Assembly (NCBI GenBank): GCA_902475785.1
Contig: CABSAN010000053.1
Coordinates: forward strand, 1-15,397
DNA length: 15,397 bases
DNA from: an uncultured Collinsella sp.
GTDB taxonomy: Bacteria; Actinomycetota; Coriobacteriia; Coriobacteriales; Coriobacteriaceae
Direction: 5' to 3'
Under the pieces are notes generated by a model that was not told the DNA's origin, searched no databases, and saw only the letters and a program-made list of their open reading frames with translations. Shown in pieces: positions 12,978-15,397 of this stretch (position 1 is its first letter; each line of letters begins with the position of its first letter). The translations under genes were made by a program, and so were the position numbers.

Positions 12978-13451
12978 TTGGCTAAGACACTTGTAACATA
13001 TTTCAGCGCAACGGGTACCACAAAGAACGTTGCCACTCGCTTGGCTCGCGTGGCGGACGGAGATCTGTTCGCCATTGTGCCTGCCAATCCATACACAAGC
13101 GCCGACCTCGACTGGCGCGACAAACAGAGCCGCAGCACACTCGAGGCAGCCGACCCCTCCTGCCGTCCTGCCATAACCTCCAGGGTCGAGTGTATCGAAG
13201 ACTACGACACCATCTTTTTGGGATTTCCCATCTGGTGGTACGTGGCACCGGCGATTGTCAACACATTCCTCGAGTCTTACGACCTGACAGGCAAAACAAT
13301 CGTCCTGTTTGCCACCTCGGGCGGGAGCGGAATGGGCAAGACGGCGTCGATCCTTAGAGCAAGCGCTCCGGGCGCAAAGATCGTTGACGGCGGCGTCCTC
13401 AACAACGTAAGCGACACCGAACTCGAGAAGCTCGCGGCAAGGTACCTCTAA
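12978..13451 (+). CDS. Flavodoxin-like protein (TTG start)
   Basis: This 157-residue protein is of flavodoxin length. It begins (L/M)AKTLVTYFSATGTTKNVA, the FMN phosphate loop, followed by YDTIFLGFPIWWYVAP with aromatic residues for the flavin ring and by LFATSGGSGMGKT, the second flavin loop. Flavodoxins carry electrons as FMN in the cytosol; this long-chain-like 'Flavodoxin_4' type is common next to aldo/keto reductases and may have a quinone or nitro-reductase role. No ATG fits; TTG at 12978 has AAAGGA 6 nt upstream (12966-12971) and gives the family's usual N-terminus. The operon partners are the reductase and the small protein. No terminator directly follows; a strong hairpin lies about 450 nt on. 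Confidence 0.92.
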   Translation: MAKTLVTYFSATGTTKNVATRLARVADGDLFAIVPANPYTSADLDWRDKQSRSTLEAADPSCRPAITSRVECIEDYDTIFLGFPIWWYVAPAIVNTFLESYDLTGKTIVLFATSGGSGMGKTASILRASAPGAKIVDGGVLNNVSDTELEKLAARYL

Positions 13452-13697
13452 CGCGGCAAAGACCGACAAATCGACGGGAAAATGCCATGGAAAAATGAAG
13501 CCCACGAGAACGGCATCACCGCCAACGGTTGATTTAGTCATGTGACCTTCGACTGCCTCGGCAAGGATGCGAGCAACGGACAGCTCGAGCCTATGGACGA
13601 CGAGCGGCACGGTGCCTCGGGGATCCAAGTCGACAATCCACCCAAAACAGAGGTGGCCACCCGGCACCAACCGCCTCTCCAACCGTCCCAGCAAAAC

Positions 13698-13877
13698 GAG
13701 GTGAATGGTTTTTCGAGAAGTGAACGAGTAAAATTGGACCCCCGAAGCATCGACACTTTTGGAAGGCCAATTCCTGCGGTTTTATCACTCAAATCCTGCG
13801 GTTTTAGCGTCGAAAAACGTGGGTGCTTCGCGGGTTCAAATTAGGTCGTTCACTTCTCGGGAAACCATTCACCTTCG
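13698..13877. repeat. 180-bp imperfect palindrome of an interspersed repeat family
   Basis: The left arm (13698-13761) and right arm (13809-13877) are imperfect inverted copies of about 65 bp. Examples are GGTGAATGGTTT with AAACCATTCACC, and GAGAAGTGAACGA with TCGTTCACTTCTC. The loop has CCTGCGGTTTTA twice (13773-13784 and 13795-13806), 22 bp apart. Twenty bases, GGACCCCCGAAGCATCGACA (13736-13755), recur exactly at 15321-15340. Confidence 0.75.
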
Positions 13878-13897
13878 ATTTGCCGATGCCCACAAAC

Positions 13898-13933
13898 AGC
13901 AAAGGGGGCCGCCCCATGGCGGCCCCCTTTGCT
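13898..13933 (+). terminator. Strong isolated hairpin, terminator-like
   Basis: A perfect 16-bp stem, AGCAAAGGGGGCCGCC paired with GGCGGCCCCCTTTGCT, closes a CCAT loop. The downstream CGTTATTCGTCC is only moderately T-rich. No gene ends nearby: the flavodoxin stops at 13451 and the next gene starts at 14104. The 180-bp palindrome may have been inserted ahead of the original terminator of the redox operon. Confidence 0.6.
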
Positions 13934-14050
13934 CGTTATTCGTCCCTCGGCAGCGGCTTCATGCTCCAAAAGACGACGTTCGCGATCAAACGATCACCAA
14001 CAGCATGCTGTTAACCGCTATGCCTGAACAACAGACACCCTCCACTCATC

Positions 14051-14056
14051 TATACT
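14051..14056 (+). promoter_or_regulatory. Possible -10 element TATACT for the membrane-protein gene
   Basis: TATACT lies 47 nt before the ATG at 14104. No good -35 is present at 17 nt (ACAACA); TGAACA is found at 20 nt. The call rests on the -10 match alone. Confidence 0.35.
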
Positions 14057-14103
14057 CAAGAGCGTGTGCGCATCGCCCAAAAACGATGAGAGTCGAGGCC
14101 CCC

Positions 14104-15237
14104 ATGCAGCAGCTCACCGAACGAGAAAAGAAACGCATCCAGCGGTACTGCATGTACCCCAAGATCGCAGCGACCGCACTCATCATGTCGTTCGTAGCAT
14201 GCCTGTTGATGTTGCCGCTCCAAATGATCAACGATATCGCGTTCCACCAAAAGGAATTCCAACCCGCGGGCATATATACCGCCATCGCACTCACCGTTAT
14301 CGAACTCGCCATCTTTTGCTATTGCGCTCTTGCGCCGCGCTTTGGAATGCAGGGCAAACAGTGGAAGGAGCTGCAGAGCAGGCTCGCGGTAGCCCAGACC
14401 AACAAGGACCGTTCCGCGGAGGTCGCCGGCGTGCTTGCCACGCAAGCTGCCGGCCGCCTGCTCAAGAACAGCGATAACGATCTCGCGCGCAACCTGGGCG
14501 GTGCCGCCGAGGTCGCCGGCGCCGTAGGGGCAGTCGCCACGGCGGCAGACGTGCTAGCCGAAACCTCGAGCAATGCCGAGGCCATGGCAAACGCATACGG
14601 CGTGACGATTCCAAGCGTCAAGAAGCAGATCATGGCTCTCGCGGTGTTGCCCGTCATTGTGCTGCTTGGCGTCTACATCCCGCAGTTTGTCCAGGGAAAT
14701 AACGAGCTTCAGGCAAGAAAGGCTGCAGCCGCCGAGCAGCTCGCCATCGCGCAGGATGCCTTGGAGCCCGTGTGCGAACGCGTCGCCGCAGACGACCCGT
14801 ACGAGTCGTATCACGACTACGGCTACCGCATTATCGGCTATCTGCGCGATAATGACCTCGGCGCTCAAGCAGTCTATGTCTACCTTTCTTTTGATGCAGA
14901 CGGCATGCTCACGGACGTCGATTACACCAGTCAGATCGACCCCGAGGCAAGCCCTGCAGACAACCTCGCCCGCGCCGAGCAGGATATCGCGACGCTCTGC
15001 GCCCCGCTCAACGGGTTGGACATTTCCGTTGCCGCACCGGACCTCCTCACGCCATGCAGCCTGTCGGATGAATTTAAACAGGCATTTTTAGCCGGATCCC
15101 TATATGAAGAAATCAGCATCAAGACGGAGGACGAATCTATCAAGTCGTACTACACCTTTGACACCGAGCCCAAGGAAGAGTTCGACGAATACACCCATCC
15201 GGAAATTAGGCTCATGCTCTCTGCAAAGAAGAACTAA
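14104..15237 (+). CDS. Membrane protein of unknown function with three predicted helices
   Basis: This 377-residue protein has no family I recognise. A short basic N-terminus (MQQLTEREKKRIQRYC) is followed by helix 1 (about 23-44, LIMSFVACLLMLPLQMI) and helix 2 (about 56-80, IYTAIALTVIELAIFCYCAL). A soluble Ala-rich loop (about 85-175) has the repeated pattern AEVAGVLATQAAG / AEVAGAVGAVATAADVLAE, suggesting amphipathic helices. Helix 3 is about 178-204 (IMALAVLPVIVLLGVYIPQFV). The last 170 residues form a separate domain with many acidic and Tyr residues (DPYESYHDYGYRIIGYLRDN) and strand-like YVYLSFDADGMLTDVDYTS. If helix 3 exports, this domain is outside the cell. The start ATG has GAGG 5 nt upstream (14095-14098); an earlier in-frame ATG at 14086 has none. 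The gene is bracketed by copies of the palindromic repeat family, and its neighbours give no clue. Confidence 0.8.
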   Translation: MQQLTEREKKRIQRYCMYPKIAATALIMSFVACLLMLPLQMINDIAFHQKEFQPAGIYTAIALTVIELAIFCYCALAPRFGMQGKQWKELQSRLAVAQTNKDRSAEVAGVLATQAAGRLLKNSDNDLARNLGGAAEVAGAVGAVATAADVLAETSSNAEAMANAYGVTIPSVKKQIMALAVLPVIVLLGVYIPQFVQGNNELQARKAAAAEQLAIAQDALEPVCERVAADDPYESYHDYGYRIIGYLRDNDLGAQAVYVYLSFDADGMLTDVDYTSQIDPEASPADNLARAEQDIATLCAPLNGLDISVAAPDLLTPCSLSDEFKQAFLAGSLYEEISIKTEDESIKSYYTFDTEPKEEFDEYTHPEIRLMLSAKKN

Positions 15238-15295
15238 AGGCTTACGCTCTAATTGCCGCTCGCAAACGTCGTCTATATCTCGAGGTCTAATACTT

Positions 15296-15397
15296 TTCCA
15301 AGAAGTGAACGACCGTTTTTGGACCCCCGAAGCATCGACATTTTTAGACGTCAAACCCGCAGGATTTGGCTGGCAAAACCGCAGGAAATTGCATCTC
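15296..15397 (+). repeat. Second copy of the palindromic repeat family, cut by the window edge
   Basis: AGAAGTGAACGACC is followed by the exact 20-bp match at 15321-15340. Two CCGCAGG units then appear 22 bp apart (15357 and 15379), as in the copy at 13698-13877 but here on the opposite strand relative to its loop. Only one half is visible; an inverted second half could lie beyond the window. Confidence 0.7.

Larger units (their letters stand above)
13452..14103. other. 652-bp gap without a confident gene
   Basis: The first 250 bp hold no recognised gene. A frame from GTG 13542 (TFDCLGKDASNGQLEPMDDE onward) and a minus-strand frame with GWIVDLDPRGTVPLVVHR are both open with G/C-rich third positions; one may be a remnant, but neither matches a family I know. 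Next come the 180-bp palindromic repeat (13698-13877), an isolated terminator hairpin (13898-13933) and the upstream region of the membrane-protein gene. Confidence 0.6.

Noticed and set aside
12855..13694. 279-codon minus-strand frame
   Set aside because: More than half is antisense to the flavodoxin. The segment over 13452-13697 looks protein-like but matches no family I know and has no stop at a sensible place, so it is mentioned only in the gap entry.
13773..13806. Possible CRISPR-like spacing of the repeated CCTGCGGTTTTA
   Set aside because: Only two 12-bp units 22 bp apart, inside a palindromic repeat; no array, no cas genes.
13759..14103. N-terminal extension of the membrane protein to 492 residues
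   Set aside because: It runs through the palindromic repeat and the terminator-like hairpin and lacks a ribosome site; ATG 14104 has GAGG.

Overview
The window looks like chromosomal DNA of a gut actinobacterium of the Coriobacteriia, most likely Collinsella or a close relative. This rests on moderately high G+C with G/C-rich third codon positions, hybrid histidine kinases with a C-terminal receiver, anaerobe-style redox genes (a flavodoxin beside an aldo/keto reductase) and several families of short palindromic repeats between genes. No 16S rRNA or other decisive marker is present, so the assignment is an inference.

Left part (1-7110). The 3' end of a hybrid sensor kinase and a NimA-like flavin-binding protein read rightwards. 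They meet a leftward block at a strong hairpin shared by the convergent genes (1791-1830). The leftward block, in transcription order, is a TrmO-type tRNA methyltransferase, a MalY/PatB-type PLP enzyme, and an operon of an extracellular solute-binding lipoprotein plus a second membrane-bound hybrid kinase. The lipoprotein gene carries a -1 frameshift; once corrected, its stop overlaps the kinase start as ATGA. The two kinases are paralogues. Neither has a DNA-binding output, so they probably feed a phosphorelay encoded elsewhere.

Middle part (7111-9610). A regulator that joins an XRE-type helix-turn-helix, a zinc ribbon and a TipAS-like drug-binding domain is followed by a small glutaredoxin. 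Then comes about 1.2 kb of accessory DNA: two 120-bp direct repeats exactly 1,080 bp apart, each starting with a terminator-like hairpin and ending in a REP-like palindrome. Between them lie a 244-bp MITE-like element with 37-bp terminal inverted repeats, a 25-bp perfect palindrome inside a possible 41-codon ORF, and an orphan ribbon-helix-helix (antitoxin-type) gene with a dyad in its promoter.

Right part (9611-15397). A tRNA-dihydrouridine synthase and a LysR-type regulator read leftwards. Divergent from the LysR gene is a redox operon of aldo/keto reductase, a small uncharacterised protein and a flavodoxin with a TTG start. The shared intergenic region holds a clear GTTGATA-N14-TATCAAC operator. 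A 180-bp imperfect palindrome then interrupts the space before an isolated terminator hairpin. It is followed by a membrane protein of unknown function and another copy of the same repeat at the window edge.

The best candidates for something undescribed are the frameshifted binding-protein/kinase sensor, the MITE-like element with twin hydrophobic mini-ORFs, the direct-repeat-bracketed antitoxin island, and the palindromic repeat family that brackets the unknown membrane protein.
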